NCBI RefSeq assembly: GCF_000512205.2
Contig: NZ_CP006644.1
Location: forward strand, 3,218,520 to 3,282,519
Length of the DNA stretch: 64,000 bases
Direction: 5' to 3'
From: Sphingomonas sanxanigenens DSM 19645 = NX02
GTDB taxonomy: Bacteria; Pseudomonadota; Alphaproteobacteria; Sphingomonadales; Sphingomonadaceae
Shown here: piece after piece, positions 1 to 9,240 of the stretch
How the letters are laid out: each line of letters starts with the position of its first letter
How positions within the stretch are numbered: the first letter of the stretch is position 1
Position numbers and translations under genes: made by a program
Notes under the pieces: generated by a model
Databases searched by the model: none
Told to the model about the DNA's origin: nothing
The model's input: only the letters and a program-made list of their open reading frames with translations

Positions 1-1
1 G

Positions 2-298
2 CCGAACGGCAGCATGATCTTCCGCCAGCGCTGCCAGATGTGCCACGTCACCGCCCCCAAGCAGAAGGCCGGGCTCGGCCCCAATCTGGCGGGCGTGCTC
101 GGCCGCAAGGCGGCGAGCACCGAATTCCTCTATTCGCCGGCGCTGAAGGGGTCGGCGCTGAAGTGGGACAAGCCGACGCTCGACAAGTTCCTCGCGGGCC
201 CGACCAGGATGGTCCCGGGCACGCGCATGATGATCGCCGTCGGCAACCCGGCGGATCGCGCCGCGCTCGTCGACTATCTCGCGACGCTGAAGAAATAG
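2..298 (+). CDS. c-type cytochrome, class I, C-terminal part
   Basis: This is the C-terminal part of a small soluble cytochrome c, probably a periplasmic electron carrier. The reading frame is open to the left edge of the window, so the signal peptide and true start lie outside. The residues before the first Met (P-N-G-S) resemble the usual run-up to the haem site in this family. Haem attachment is through CQMCH, followed by GLGPNLAGVLGRKA, and the likely distal Met ligand is in the segment VPGTRMMIA near the end. It ends with the family-typical YLATLKK. Its neighbour is the convergent sulfotransferase gene. A role as acceptor for the amine dehydrogenases nearby is possible but only inferred from location. 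Confidence 0.85.
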   Translation, partial: PNGSMIFRQRCQMCHVTAPKQKAGLGPNLAGVLGRKAASTEFLYSPALKGSALKWDKPTLDKFLAGPTRMVPGTRMMIAVGNPADRAALVDYLATLKK

Positions 299-319
299 CG
301 CGCAGCCCCTGCCCCGCGG

Positions 320-2359
320 TCACTTCACCGGCGGGGCTTCCGGATAATGGTCCAGCACCGGGCCGAGCGCGTCCGCCAGCGGACCCAGCCACGCCTCATA
401 ATGGCGCCATTGGTCGAGACCGTCGGTGAAGATCGGCTGGCGCACCTGCTCCGAACTGGCGGTGCGCACCGCGCGATCATTGTTGTAGAATTCGAGGCAG
501 GCCTGTTCGAACGGCAGGCCGACATGGGCGAGCAGCGCCCGCACCTGCCGCTCGGTATCCGATACCATCGCCTCATAGAACACGCGATGCACGGCACCCG
601 GCGCCCCGCGGTCGAACGCGGCCATCAGCATGACATAGTCGCGATAGTAACGGCCGATGTCGGTCAGGTCGTAGGAAAAGGTCTGCCCGCGCGCGAAATG
701 CTGCTTCCACGCGGAAAAGCAGCAGGACATCGGGTGCCGCCGCGCGTCGATGATCTTCGCATTGGGCAGGATCAGCTTGATCAGGCCGACATGCTGCCAG
801 TTGTTGGGCATCTTATCGATGAACAGCGGCCGCGCGCTCTTGCGGTGAACGCGGGTGCGATCGAGATATTCCTCGCCCAGCCGCAGGCGATCGGCCGGCG
901 TCAGCGCGTCGACCATCGCGCGGAAATCGGGAAACGCGCCCTCGTCGACGCGCGATTGCAGGCGGCCGGCGATCATCATCATCTCGGCAAGTTCCATCGT
1001 CCCTTCCACCTGGCTGTGGCTGGCGAGGATCTGTTCGATCAGCGTCGAACCGGCGCGCGGCAGGCCGACGATGAAGATCGGGTCGGGCGCCGGGCATCCC
1101 CCCGCCCCGCGGGCGGCGAGATAGCCGGCGGTGAACAGGTCGGCGGCCGCCGCGGCTTCGGCCGAGAAGCCGTCCGCATCATGCACGATCTGCGCGCGGC
1201 GCAGCCGGTTACCGCGATCATAATGGCGGAAGGATGCTTCGTGATCCCTGGCATCCTCGAGCGCCTTGCCGAGCGAGAAATGCAGGTGGAACACGTCCTC
1301 GGCCCGGTCTTCGCCGCCCGCCGCCAGCACCTGCAATGCGCTTTCCATCGCGGCGACGTCGTCGTCGCCCAGCTTCACCGTCTTGAGGTTGGCAAGGCTC
1401 CACCACGCCTCGCCCATCGTCGGCTGGCGCGTCACCGCCTCGCGATAGGCGTGGATCGCGTCCGCCTGCCGGCCGAGCGTCTTCAGCACATGCCCCAGAT
1501 TCTGCCAGACCTGCGGCTGATCGGGCTGCTCCGCCAGCAGGCGATCATAGACCGTCCGCGCCGCATCCTGATCGCCGAGCCGCACCAGCACCGATGCGCG
1601 CATCAGGTCATAGCCCGGATTTTTCACCGGAGAGGCGGCCAGCACCTCGGCATGCGCCAGCGCCTCGGGCAGGCGATTGGCCTGCAACAGCAGCCGGATC
1701 AGGAAATCGCGCGCCAGATCATAGCCCGGCGCCAAGGTGACCGCGCGTTCGACCAGCGCGAGCGCCTCGCTCATATCGCCGCGGCGCCAGTGGATCTCGG
1801 CGAGCAGCCGGATCGCCGCTGGATTGTCGGGAGTCTGCCGAAGCTCGGCGGCCAACACCGCTTCGCCTTCGTCCAGCCGCCCCGCGTTCATCGCCATCGC
1901 CGCCTTGACCAGATCGGGATCGCGCGACGAGGCGTGGACGCCCGACAGATCCGCGCGCCAGCCATCCTCGGCGCGACCGGCGTTGCGATATTCCCTTGCC
2001 AGCAGGAACCAGCCCCCGGCGACCCCCGGCCACTGCCCGGTCAACGTTTCCAGCGCCGAGATCGCCTGCCGGCCATCCCCTGCCTCGCTCGCCGCCTGCG
2101 CCAATTCCCACCACACCGCCGGGGGCACGCGCGCCTGGTTGCGGGCAAGCGCTGACAGCCGCCGCTGCGCCGCCTGCGGCTTGCCGAGCCGGCGCAGCGC
2201 CTGGCCCGCCAGCAGTTCCGCCGGCGGGAGCCCCGGTGCCCGCGCCAATATCGTCTCGGCCTGGGCAAGCGCCTGTTCGGGGCGCGAGTCGATCAGGCCG
2301 GCGACCTTCGCCAGCGCCGCTTCGAGCGAGCGCGGTGCCGCCACCACAGCATTGCCCAT
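320..2359 (-). CDS. TPR-repeat sulfotransferase family protein
   Basis: A 679-residue protein with two parts. About residues 10-390 are helical repeats of the tetratricopeptide type, for example units around PQVWQNLGHVLKTLGRQADA. From about residue 425 there is a sulfotransferase domain whose PAPS-binding P-loop reads PIFIVGLPRAGSTLIEQIL. Such proteins are common in sphingomonads, often near TonB receptors, but their acceptor substrate is unknown. No signal peptide is visible. The start at 2359 is followed by an N-terminus consistent with a cytosolic protein, and the gene is divergent from the TonB receptor at 2750. The family call is firm; the substrate is not known. Confidence 0.88.
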   Translation of the reverse strand: MGNAVVAAPRSLEAALAKVAGLIDSRPEQALAQAETILARAPGLPPAELLAGQALRRLGKPQAAQRRLSALARNQARVPPAVWWELAQAASEAGDGRQAISALETLTGQWPGVAGGWFLLAREYRNAGRAEDGWRADLSGVHASSRDPDLVKAAMAMNAGRLDEGEAVLAAELRQTPDNPAAIRLLAEIHWRRGDMSEALALVERAVTLAPGYDLARDFLIRLLLQANRLPEALAHAEVLAASPVKNPGYDLMRASVLVRLGDQDAARTVYDRLLAEQPDQPQVWQNLGHVLKTLGRQADAIHAYREAVTRQPTMGEAWWSLANLKTVKLGDDDVAAMESALQVLAAGGEDRAEDVFHLHFSLGKALEDARDHEASFRHYDRGNRLRRAQIVHDADGFSAEAAAAADLFTAGYLAARGAGGCPAPDPIFIVGLPRAGSTLIEQILASHSQVEGTMELAEMMMIAGRLQSRVDEGAFPDFRAMVDALTPADRLRLGEEYLDRTRVHRKSARPLFIDKMPNNWQHVGLIKLILPNAKIIDARRHPMSCCFSAWKQHFARGQTFSYDLTDIGRYYRDYVMLMAAFDRGAPGAVHRVFYEAMVSDTERQVRALLAHVGLPFEQACLEFYNNDRAVRTASSEQVRQPIFTDGLDQWRHYEAWLGPLADALGPVLDHYPEAPPVK

Positions 2360-2749
2360 ACAGCCTCATTCCCTTCGCAACTGCACAAAGAGCTATGCCG
2401 AGATTCGCGCTCCGTCGAGTCACGCCAGAATAGCGGCAAGAAAAAAAGCTGCCTGAGAGTGCTTGACAGCCGCGTGGCGAATGGCAGTATTCAATCTAGG
2501 ACGGTTGTTCTGATTGCTGCGTGTGCGAACCGGCCGTTGAATGAATGAGGTACGAAGCTACTCCATGTAGCAAGGTCTTGGCGCCTCCGGGCGCCGGGGA
2601 CGGGATTTTGTGCTGTGCGCCGTTAGCGGCGGCAGGGGCGTATCCAACGTAGAAGAACAAGTTCGAAACAACAGGCGATAAGAGACCCGGAGGCGGGCGA
2701 TCTTCCCAGGAGAGGCGAAAGATATGACGCGTTCAGGGGGGTATTACGC
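2360..2749. promoter_or_regulatory. 390-bp divergent intergenic region with a candidate promoter
   Basis: This gap lies between the divergent sulfotransferase and TonB-receptor genes, and no convincing gene is visible in it. A good -35-like TTGACA is at 2463-2468, but the nearest -10-like sequence (TATTCA) sits 19 bases further on, so the promoter call is weak. A GC-rich inverted repeat (GGCGCC, loop, GGCGCC) near 2580-2596 could fold in the long leader of the receptor mRNA. I recognise no riboswitch consensus. Confidence 0.3.
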
Positions 2750-5425
2750 ATGGCCTTTCGACTTGGCGCGCGCGGCGCGCGAAGGATTTGCGCTCTCGCC
2801 ACAACCACAGTTCTCACGCCGCTGATTCTTGCCGCACCTGCACTTGCGCAGGCGCCGCCGGCCGAAGCGGAACCCGCCGAGGAGCAGGGGCTCGGCGACA
2901 TCGTCGTCACCGCGACCCGCACGTCGGAAAGCGTGCAGAAGGTGCCGATTTCGATGCAGGCGCTGGGCGCCGAAAAGCTGGAACAGCGGCAGGTGAAGGG
3001 GCTGACGGATTTCGCCGCGCTGCTTCCCTCGGTCTCGTTCGAGGGCATCGGCCCGGGGCGCAACACCGCCTTCTTCCGCGGCATCGTCCCCGCCGGCGGC
3101 AATTATGCATCGGTCGGCTATTATCTCGACGACATCCCGATCACCGGCACCGAGGTGCCCGATATCCATGCCTATGACATGGAACGGATCGAGGCGCTGT
3201 CGGGGCCGCAGGGCACGCTGTACGGCGCCGGATCGCTCTCCGGCACCATCCGCCTGATCACCAAGAAGCCGAAGCTTGGCAAGGTGGAATATGGCTATGA
3301 TCTGGAAGCCAACAAATATGGCGATGGCGATTTCGGCGGCCAGGTCGAATCCTATGTCAATGTTCCGCTGAACGACACCGTCGCCATCCGCGCGATGGGC
3401 TATTACCGGCGCGACGGCGGCTATATCGACAATACACCGAACAACGGCCGGCTCAACAACGGCGCGCCCGCGGTCTACACGCTCGGCGACAACAACCCGG
3501 ATACCTTCTTCAACCTCGACAATTCCGACATCGCCAAGAATGATTACAATCCGATCAAGGAATATGGCGGTCGCCTGTCCCTGCTGTGGCAGCCCGTCGA
3601 GGATTGGGAGATCATGCCCCAGATCACCGCGCAGAAGCAGGTGGCGAAGGGTTATTTCGGCTATGATCCGCGGGTGGGCGACCTCGAGGTCCACGACTAT
3701 GACCAGACCCGCAACGACGATCGCTGGTTCCAGGCGGCGCTGTCGATCCACGGCCATATCGGCGACTGGGACATCGTTTCCGCGACCGGCTATTTCAAGC
3801 GCCGCACCAAGACGCTGAACGACTATACCTACTATACCGTCACCTATGACGGCTTCGGCGCCGGCTATGAAAGCTATCTGCAGTTCTTCGACAACTGCAC
3901 CGGATCGGGCGCGTCACAGCGCTGCCAACTGATCGATCCGACGCAATATTATCATGCCGACACGCACCGCGACAAGTTCACCCAGGAATTGCGCGTGACG
4001 ACCCCGTCGGACTGGCCGTTCGACGTCACCGTCGGCGGCTTCTACCAGCGCCAGAAGAACGAGCTGAACACCTATTATGCGATCCGCGGTCTCGACGAGA
4101 TCGTCGGCTATACCGCGACGGGCGGCGGCGACGTCGCCGGCGGCCTGATCGGCGTGCCAGCGATGTTCGGCATCGACTATGACGATGACGGCAATCCCTA
4201 TTTCACGACCGACGTGATCAATCCCAACGGCAATCCACTGGGCACGATGCTGCTGGGGTCGCAGGCAGCAAAGGGCGATGGCTATTACATCGTCGAGCAG
4301 GACCAGCTTTACCACGACACCGCGATCTTCGCCGAAGGGCATTACAACATCACGCCGACGCTCAAGATCACCGGCGGCATCCGGTATTTCTGGACGGACT
4401 ATAAGGTGAAGGGCTTCGCCGGCGTTGCCGCCTCCGCGCAGGGCGTCGGTTGCGAGACCCCGCTTCCCGACGAGCGTCTGACCTGCGTCAACACCAACCC
4501 CCTCGCCGAGGATGGCACGGGGCGCTACAAGGAAGACGGCGAAACCCACAAGGTCGCGCTCGACTGGCAGTTCGAGCCGTCCAAGATGGTCTATTTCAAC
4601 TATTCGACCGGCTTCCGCCCCGGCGGCTTCAACCGGCCGCTGCGTATCCGCAGCCTCGGCCGCATCGTCACGGTGCAGCCGTTCAAGTCGGAAACGCTCG
4701 ACAACTTCGAACTCGGCGTCAAGACGACCTGGAACAACATCTTCCGCTTCAACGCTGCGATCTATTACGAGAAGTGGGACAACATCCAGTATGGCGTGAT
4801 CGTCTCTGGTGCGCAGGGCGCCGGCATGACCGGCAATGCCGGCAAGGCCGAGGTGAAGGGCATCGAATATGATGCCGACCTGAAGCTCGGCAAGGTCACG
4901 ATCTCCACCGCCGGTGCCTATAACGACGCCAAGCTCAAAGGCAATTTCTGCAACTTCGCTGTCGATACCACGACATTGTCGATCTCGCAGTTGCCGAGCT
5001 GCGCGCTCGATCAGTTCGTACCGGGTACCGATCCGCCCACCCCGACCGTCGCCGCCGCCGACGGTACGCGCCTGCCGCGCCAGCCCAAGTTCAAGGGCAC
5101 GACGTCCGTGCGCTACGATACGCTGATCGGCGGGTTCGAAGCCTATCTGCAAGGGGCCGCGCTCTACCAGACCGGCGCCACGCAGGATCTCAACGTCGCA
5201 AGCAACGCGTTGCTTGGCAACACCTCGGGCTTCGTCAGCTTCGACTTCTCCGGTGGTGTCAAGAAGGACAATTGGTCGCTCACCCTGTTCCTGCAGAACG
5301 CGTTCGACCGGCGCGGCCAACTCACCCGCAACACCTTCTGCTCGATCGATTTCTGCGCGGGATCGTCGCGCACCTTCACGATCCGGCCACGCTTCTTCGG
5401 GATAAGGTTCGGCCAGAAATTCTAG
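2750..5425 (+). CDS. TonB-dependent outer-membrane receptor
   Basis: An 891-residue outer-membrane beta-barrel receptor that would import a substrate using TonB energy. The N-terminus is a signal peptide ending near PALAQA. The plug domain starts at about residue 49 with GDIVVTATRTSESVQKVPIS and contains the conserved SGPQGTLYGAGSLSGTIRLI. The barrel ends in an aromatic C-terminus (GIRFGQKF). It resembles the iron-complex or FecA-like receptors expanded in sphingomonads, and the ligand cannot be read from sequence. It is followed 21 bases later by a small cytochrome-like gene and is convergent with the quinohemoprotein amine dehydrogenase operon, so a role in amine or metal uptake for that system is possible but inferred. 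Confidence 0.92.
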   Translation: MAFRLGARGARRICALATTTVLTPLILAAPALAQAPPAEAEPAEEQGLGDIVVTATRTSESVQKVPISMQALGAEKLEQRQVKGLTDFAALLPSVSFEGIGPGRNTAFFRGIVPAGGNYASVGYYLDDIPITGTEVPDIHAYDMERIEALSGPQGTLYGAGSLSGTIRLITKKPKLGKVEYGYDLEANKYGDGDFGGQVESYVNVPLNDTVAIRAMGYYRRDGGYIDNTPNNGRLNNGAPAVYTLGDNNPDTFFNLDNSDIAKNDYNPIKEYGGRLSLLWQPVEDWEIMPQITAQKQVAKGYFGYDPRVGDLEVHDYDQTRNDDRWFQAALSIHGHIGDWDIVSATGYFKRRTKTLNDYTYYTVTYDGFGAGYESYLQFFDNCTGSGASQRCQLIDPTQYYHADTHRDKFTQELRVTTPSDWPFDVTVGGFYQRQKNELNTYYAIRGLDEIVGYTATGGGDVAGGLIGVPAMFGIDYDDDGNPYFTTDVINPNGNPLGTMLLGSQAAKGDGYYIVEQDQLYHDTAIFAEGHYNITPTLKITGGIRYFWTDYKVKGFAGVAASAQGVGCETPLPDERLTCVNTNPLAEDGTGRYKEDGETHKVALDWQFEPSKMVYFNYSTGFRPGGFNRPLRIRSLGRIVTVQPFKSETLDNFELGVKTTWNNIFRFNAAIYYEKWDNIQYGVIVSGAQGAGMTGNAGKAEVKGIEYDADLKLGKVTISTAGAYNDAKLKGNFCNFAVDTTTLSISQLPSCALDQFVPGTDPPTPTVAAADGTRLPRQPKFKGTTSVRYDTLIGGFEAYLQGAALYQTGATQDLNVASNALLGNTSGFVSFDFSGGVKKDNWSLTLFLQNAFDRRGQLTRNTFCSIDFCAGSSRTFTIRPRFFGIRFGQKF

Positions 5426-5446
5426 TTCGGTTTGGAGAGGGGAGGG

Positions 5447-5791
5447 ATGGCCATGTTTCGCACGCTCGCCGCGCGGACCATGGCCATCCGCTTTTGGGGC
5501 CGCGCCGCTCTCGGGCTGACCGGTGCCATCGCCCTCCTGCTCGGCGCCGGCCTCGCCCAGCGCGCGCCGGCGCAGGAGGATCGTTCGGGACTGACGCCCG
5601 ACGCCTTCCGGCGCAAATGCCTGATGTGCCATAGCCGCGCCGCGCCCGAGGGCGTGTCGCCCGGGATCCTTGCCGGCCTCCGCCCCGAACCCGGCCTGCG
5701 CCCCGCCGACGCGATGCCCGGCGTCCTCTGCTGGCGGCGCTGCACGACCTGTTGGGGCCCGGATCCCGCGCGCCCCAGCACGCCGAACTGA
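5447..5791 (+). CDS. small c-type cytochrome-like protein, possibly frame-disrupted
   Basis: A 114-residue protein with an N-terminal hydrophobic segment (about residues 20-42, ending QRAPAQ) and one haem-binding motif, FRRKCLMCHSRAAPEG, so it is probably an exported monohaem cytochrome. The ATG at 5447 is preceded by GGAGAGGGGAGGG, a strong ribosome site; a TTG at 5432 is in frame but sits before that site. After about residue 88 the frame becomes rich in Trp and Cys (LCWRRCTTCW), which is odd for a cytochrome. A shifted frame over the same bases reads LLAALHDLLGPG and looks more protein-like. A frameshift near 5725-5735, real or from sequencing, is therefore possible. It lies immediately downstream of the TonB receptor. 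Confidence 0.6.
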   Translation: MAMFRTLAARTMAIRFWGRAALGLTGAIALLLGAGLAQRAPAQEDRSGLTPDAFRRKCLMCHSRAAPEGVSPGILAGLRPEPGLRPADAMPGVLCWRRCTTCWGPDPARPSTPN

Positions 5792-5792
5792 C

Positions 5793-6524
5793 TCAGTCGG
5801 CCGCGCGAACGAGCGCTTCGCGAACATCCTGCGCGCCGGTCGCGTCGCCACGCGCGGAGCGCAAGGCCTCTAACGCCAGCGCGGCAAAGCCGCTCATCCG
5901 CGCGACGGCGAAGCTGACGCCGTAGAGGTTGAGCCGGGGTGGCACACCGTCGATCGATCGCGGAACCCCGGCCGCAGCGAAAACCGTCCTCCCCTCCCGC
6001 GCGATCGCGCGACAGGCGCCGATCGGGCATTCGGGATCGAGCGCGACGCCAAGCACCGAAGGCAATGCTCCTGGCCAGCAGGGCACGCCATCCACGGCAT
6101 GGGCGGCGACCAGCACGATGCCGGCATCGTCGGCGCGCGCCGCCGCATGCGCAAAGGCATCGCGATGCGCGGCGTTGGTCGAGCCGAGGCTGAGGTTGAT
6201 GATGTCCGCCTTCGCAGCGATCGCCCAGTCGATTGCCGCGATCAGCGCGACAGCGGAGGCGCGCAAGGCCTCGCGAAACACGCGAACCGTCAGAAGGTCT
6301 GCGCCGGGGGCGCCCTGCTGGATTGCGGCGCTGACGGCCGTGCCGTGGCCGAGCCGGTCGAGAATGGCCTCGAGGTCATCCTCCACCCTCCCCTCCCGCG
6401 TGATCGCGACCCCGCCGAGCAGCCGGGTGCCGTCGATATGCGGGTGCGCCGGATGGACGCCGCTATCGATCACCGCGATCCGCACCCCGCGCCCGGTGGT
6501 GCCGGGAAAGGACAGCGCCATCAT
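5793..6524 (-). CDS. qhpE: QhpE-type subtilisin-like protease
   Basis: A compact 243-residue S8-family serine protease. In the quinohemoprotein amine dehydrogenase system QhpE removes the leader from the cross-linked gamma-subunit precursor. The catalytic Asp is D20 in IAVIDSG, the His is H60 in GHGTAV and the Ser is S204 in YGVSFAVA. The usual oxyanion-hole Asn region reads VLVAAHAVDG, with His where Asn is normal. There is no signal peptide, consistent with cytosolic action before export. The gene starts ATGATG; its first codons overlap the stop of the ABC transporter qhpF. It is the last gene of the qhp operon. The function is assigned from family membership plus the complete cluster around it. 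Confidence 0.88.
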   Translation of the reverse strand: MMALSFPGTTGRGVRIAVIDSGVHPAHPHIDGTRLLGGVAITREGRVEDDLEAILDRLGHGTAVSAAIQQGAPGADLLTVRVFREALRASAVALIAAIDWAIAAKADIINLSLGSTNAAHRDAFAHAAARADDAGIVLVAAHAVDGVPCWPGALPSVLGVALDPECPIGACRAIAREGRTVFAAAGVPRSIDGVPPRLNLYGVSFAVARMSGFAALALEALRSARGDATGAQDVREALVRAAD

Positions 6525-8290
6525 GCCCTGCGATCCACAACCGTCGCCTGCCCGCCGTCGAGACGGACAACGATGTCGGCGCGGTCCGCCAGCGCCGGCT
6601 TGTGGGTGATGACGATCAGGGTGGCGTCGGGCAGCGCGCCACGCAGACGATCCGCGATCCGCGCTTCGGTCTCGGCGTCGAGCGCCGAGGTCGGTTCGTC
6701 GAGGATCAGCACGCTGGGGCGGCGGAGCAGCGCGCGGGCGAGCGCCAGCCGCTGCCGTTCGCCCGCCGACAATGCCAGCCCGCGCTCCCCGGTGCGCGTC
6801 TCCAGACCCTCAGGCAACCGCGCGACCAGCGCGTCGAGCCCGGCGGCGTGGACGGCGCGGACGATCGCACCATCCTCGACGGTGTCGAGCCCGAAGGCGA
6901 TGTTGGCGCGGATGCTGTCGTTGAACAGATAGGGCGCCTGATCGACCAGCAGGATCTCGCGGCGAAGATCGTCGAGCCGCAGGCTGCGTACGTCCACCCC
7001 GTCGATCAGCACGCGGCCGGCATCGACATCCTGATAGCGGACGAGCAGGTCGGCGAGCGTCGATTTGCCCGCCCCGCTTTCCCCCAGGATCGCGCAGAAG
7101 CTGCCGGCCGGAACGGCGAAATCGATATCGACCAGCACCGCATCGCGATCATAGCGCTTGGCAACATGCTCGAAGCGCAACCCTTCGCCGATGCGCGCCA
7201 ACGGCACGGCATCCGCCTGTTCGACCACCTCGGCAGGCGTGTCGAACAGCTCGAGGATGCGCCCCAGCGACACCCGCGCGGAGGCGAGCCCGGCGCCCAG
7301 CCCCATCAGGATCTGGATCGGCCCGAACAGCCGCGCCTGATAGGCCATGAACGCCACCAACGTGCCGATGCTCATCTCCCCGGCGATGATCCGCCAGCCG
7401 CCGTAGAGCACCACCGCGGAGGTCGAGGCGGTGAGCAGCGCGCCGGGAAGCGCGCCCGCCATGAAGGAGGTCAGTTGCATGCGCAGCATCGCCGAGATGA
7501 ACGCGTCGTTGCGCATGCCGAACCGGCGCACCTCATGCGCGCCCGCGTTGAGCGAGGTCACCACGCGCATGCCCATCACGCTGTCGACGAGGAAGCTGCC
7601 GAGATCGGCGCCACGTTCGCGCATTTCCTGCGTCAATGCGGTCAGCCGCCGCTGGAAATGGACGAAGGCGATCACGCAGACCGGCACCAGCACGGTGCCG
7701 AGCAGGAACAGCCGCCAGTCGAGCCACAGCATCAACGCGATGCTGCCCAGCAGGAACAGCATATTGCTCAGCACCGACAGCAAGGTGTCCGCCGCGGCGC
7801 GCTGGACGGTGCTGACGTCGCTGTTCATGCGGGACATCAGGTCACCCAGCCGGAAACCGCTGAAGAAGCGCGGCGACAGGCTCTGCAGGTGGCGCAGCAG
7901 CGCGGCACGGATGTCGTAGAGCATCGCCGCGGAGAGCGCGATGTAGCGATAGCTGGCGAGCGCGTTGAGCACGAAGCCGAGCACCGTCACCACCAGCAAA
8001 GCCGCAGCGATCATCCACAGCGCGTTCAGGTCACGGCGCAGCAGCGCCTGGTCGATCATCAGCTTGGAGAAATAGGGCTGCGCGAGGTTGAGCATCGTCG
8101 CGACGAGGCTGATCGCGAGCACGAAGCACAGCCGCGGCGCATAAGGCCGCACATAGATCCAGACGCGCCGATAGGCGTGCCAGCCGGCGGGGGGCTGCCC
8201 CGCGCTCAGGATACCAGCCTTCGTTCGGCCAGCCGATAGCCCTGCAGCATGTAGCGCGGCTCCGGCGCATGGGCGAGCCGGGTGGTGCAC
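6521..8290 (-). CDS. qhpF: QhpF-type ABC exporter (fused membrane and ATPase domains)
   Basis: A half-size ABC exporter, with a transmembrane domain of about six helices (residues 50-340) followed by an ATPase domain. Walker A is GESGAGKST near residue 403, the signature is LSAGERQRLALARAL and Walker B is VLILDEPTSALD. In the known cluster QhpF moves the processed gamma subunit to the periplasm. The only conventional in-frame start is the GTG at 8290, which overlaps qhpG by 85 bases. The first 30 or so residues look like read-through of qhpG sequence, so the true start may be a rarer codon near the qhpG stop at 8206 (a CTG overlaps that TGA). Translational coupling with qhpG is likely. Confidence 0.87.
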   Translation of the reverse strand: MHHPARPCAGAALHAAGLSAGRTKAGILSAGQPPAGWHAYRRVWIYVRPYAPRLCFVLAISLVATMLNLAQPYFSKLMIDQALLRRDLNALWMIAAALLVVTVLGFVLNALASYRYIALSAAMLYDIRAALLRHLQSLSPRFFSGFRLGDLMSRMNSDVSTVQRAAADTLLSVLSNMLFLLGSIALMLWLDWRLFLLGTVLVPVCVIAFVHFQRRLTALTQEMRERGADLGSFLVDSVMGMRVVTSLNAGAHEVRRFGMRNDAFISAMLRMQLTSFMAGALPGALLTASTSAVVLYGGWRIIAGEMSIGTLVAFMAYQARLFGPIQILMGLGAGLASARVSLGRILELFDTPAEVVEQADAVPLARIGEGLRFEHVAKRYDRDAVLVDIDFAVPAGSFCAILGESGAGKSTLADLLVRYQDVDAGRVLIDGVDVRSLRLDDLRREILLVDQAPYLFNDSIRANIAFGLDTVEDGAIVRAVHAAGLDALVARLPEGLETRTGERGLALSAGERQRLALARALLRRPSVLILDEPTSALDAETEARIADRLRGALPDATLIVITHKPALADRADIVVRLDGGQATVVDRRA

Positions 8291-9192
8291 CAGTCATGCC
8301 CCTCCGCGAGCGCGTCATGCGCAGCCCGCCACCAGTCCCCCTGCCCGCCCGTGCGATAAAAGGGTGCGCACAGTTGCAGGTGGCGCCGCATCGTCGCGAG
8401 CAGCATCGCGTCATGATGCGCCCTCAGCGCCTGCGCGTCGCCGCCGTCGCCGATCGCAGCAAGGATCGCCGAGACGAGGATCGCCTCACGCACCGCCTGC
8501 GCGGTGCCGTCGCCGCAGATCGGATCGAAGGCGATCGCTGCGGTGCCGCAGCCGATCCAGTCCGCGCCCGACGGCGGACAGGCAATGCGCGGGCTGGGGT
8601 CGAAGGACTGGCGGGGGGCCTCGGCCAGCCTGACGCGGCGGGCGACATGCCGGCTCTGCCGCAGCGCCGCCTCCATGTCGGCGCCGACGCTGAGCAACCA
8701 CGCCTGCCCGGTGCCGGCGGGGATCAGGAACAGCCAGCCGGACTCCACCGACTCGATCCAGCAATCGCTCGCATCGGCGGGGTCGCGCAGCGCCACCGGC
8801 GCGGCGGTCGCGCCGCGCGCGCCGAAGCGTCGCGTCTCGCCCCCGGGCAAGGGCGCGGCGGCATGGATGGTCAAGTCGGTCGTTGCCGCACCCCCGGTTT
8901 CGGTCACCGGCAGCAGCGCCGCCGCGCCGGCGACAATCGTCGCGGCATGCGGCATCGCCACCGGATCGCCGCCGCCCCAGGCGACGATGCGGCGGGTGAT
9001 GCGCGGCAGGCCGGCGAACAGGTCGGGCGCAGCGAACACGTCGCGGATGAGCCCCAGCGCCATGTCGCTCAGCATCACCACCGGTGCGGGCGCAGGATCG
9101 GCCGGCGCCATGGTCACGGCGATGCGGTTCAACCCCAGCAGATGCGCGCAGCAGGCAGCGGCAACGCCGCCGCCGCGTATCATGACGTTCAT
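8206..9192 (-). CDS. qhpG: QhpG-type FAD-dependent monooxygenase
   Basis: A 328-residue flavoprotein with an N-terminal Rossmann GxGxxA-like motif (MIRGGGVAAACCAHLLGL) and a C-terminal flavin-site motif FDPICGDGTAQAV, which is the usual D-x6-G signature of class A flavin monooxygenases and halogenases. In characterised qhp clusters QhpG dihydroxylates the gamma-subunit tryptophan on the way to the cysteine tryptophylquinone cofactor. It is slightly short for the superfamily but fits the qhp member. The gene lies between qhpB and qhpF, all on the minus strand. The assignment rests on fold motifs plus full cluster conservation. Confidence 0.87.
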   Translation of the reverse strand: MNVMIRGGGVAAACCAHLLGLNRIAVTMAPADPAPAPVVMLSDMALGLIRDVFAAPDLFAGLPRITRRIVAWGGGDPVAMPHAATIVAGAAALLPVTETGGAATTDLTIHAAAPLPGGETRRFGARGATAAPVALRDPADASDCWIESVESGWLFLIPAGTGQAWLLSVGADMEAALRQSRHVARRVRLAEAPRQSFDPSPRIACPPSGADWIGCGTAAIAFDPICGDGTAQAVREAILVSAILAAIGDGGDAQALRAHHDAMLLATMRRHLQLCAPFYRTGGQGDWWRAAHDALAEGHDWCTTRLAHAPEPRYMLQGYRLAERRLVS

Positions 9193-9240
9193 ACGGGCAT
9201 CGTCCCCGGCGGGGCGGAACGCGTCAAGCCGCCAGCCGCG

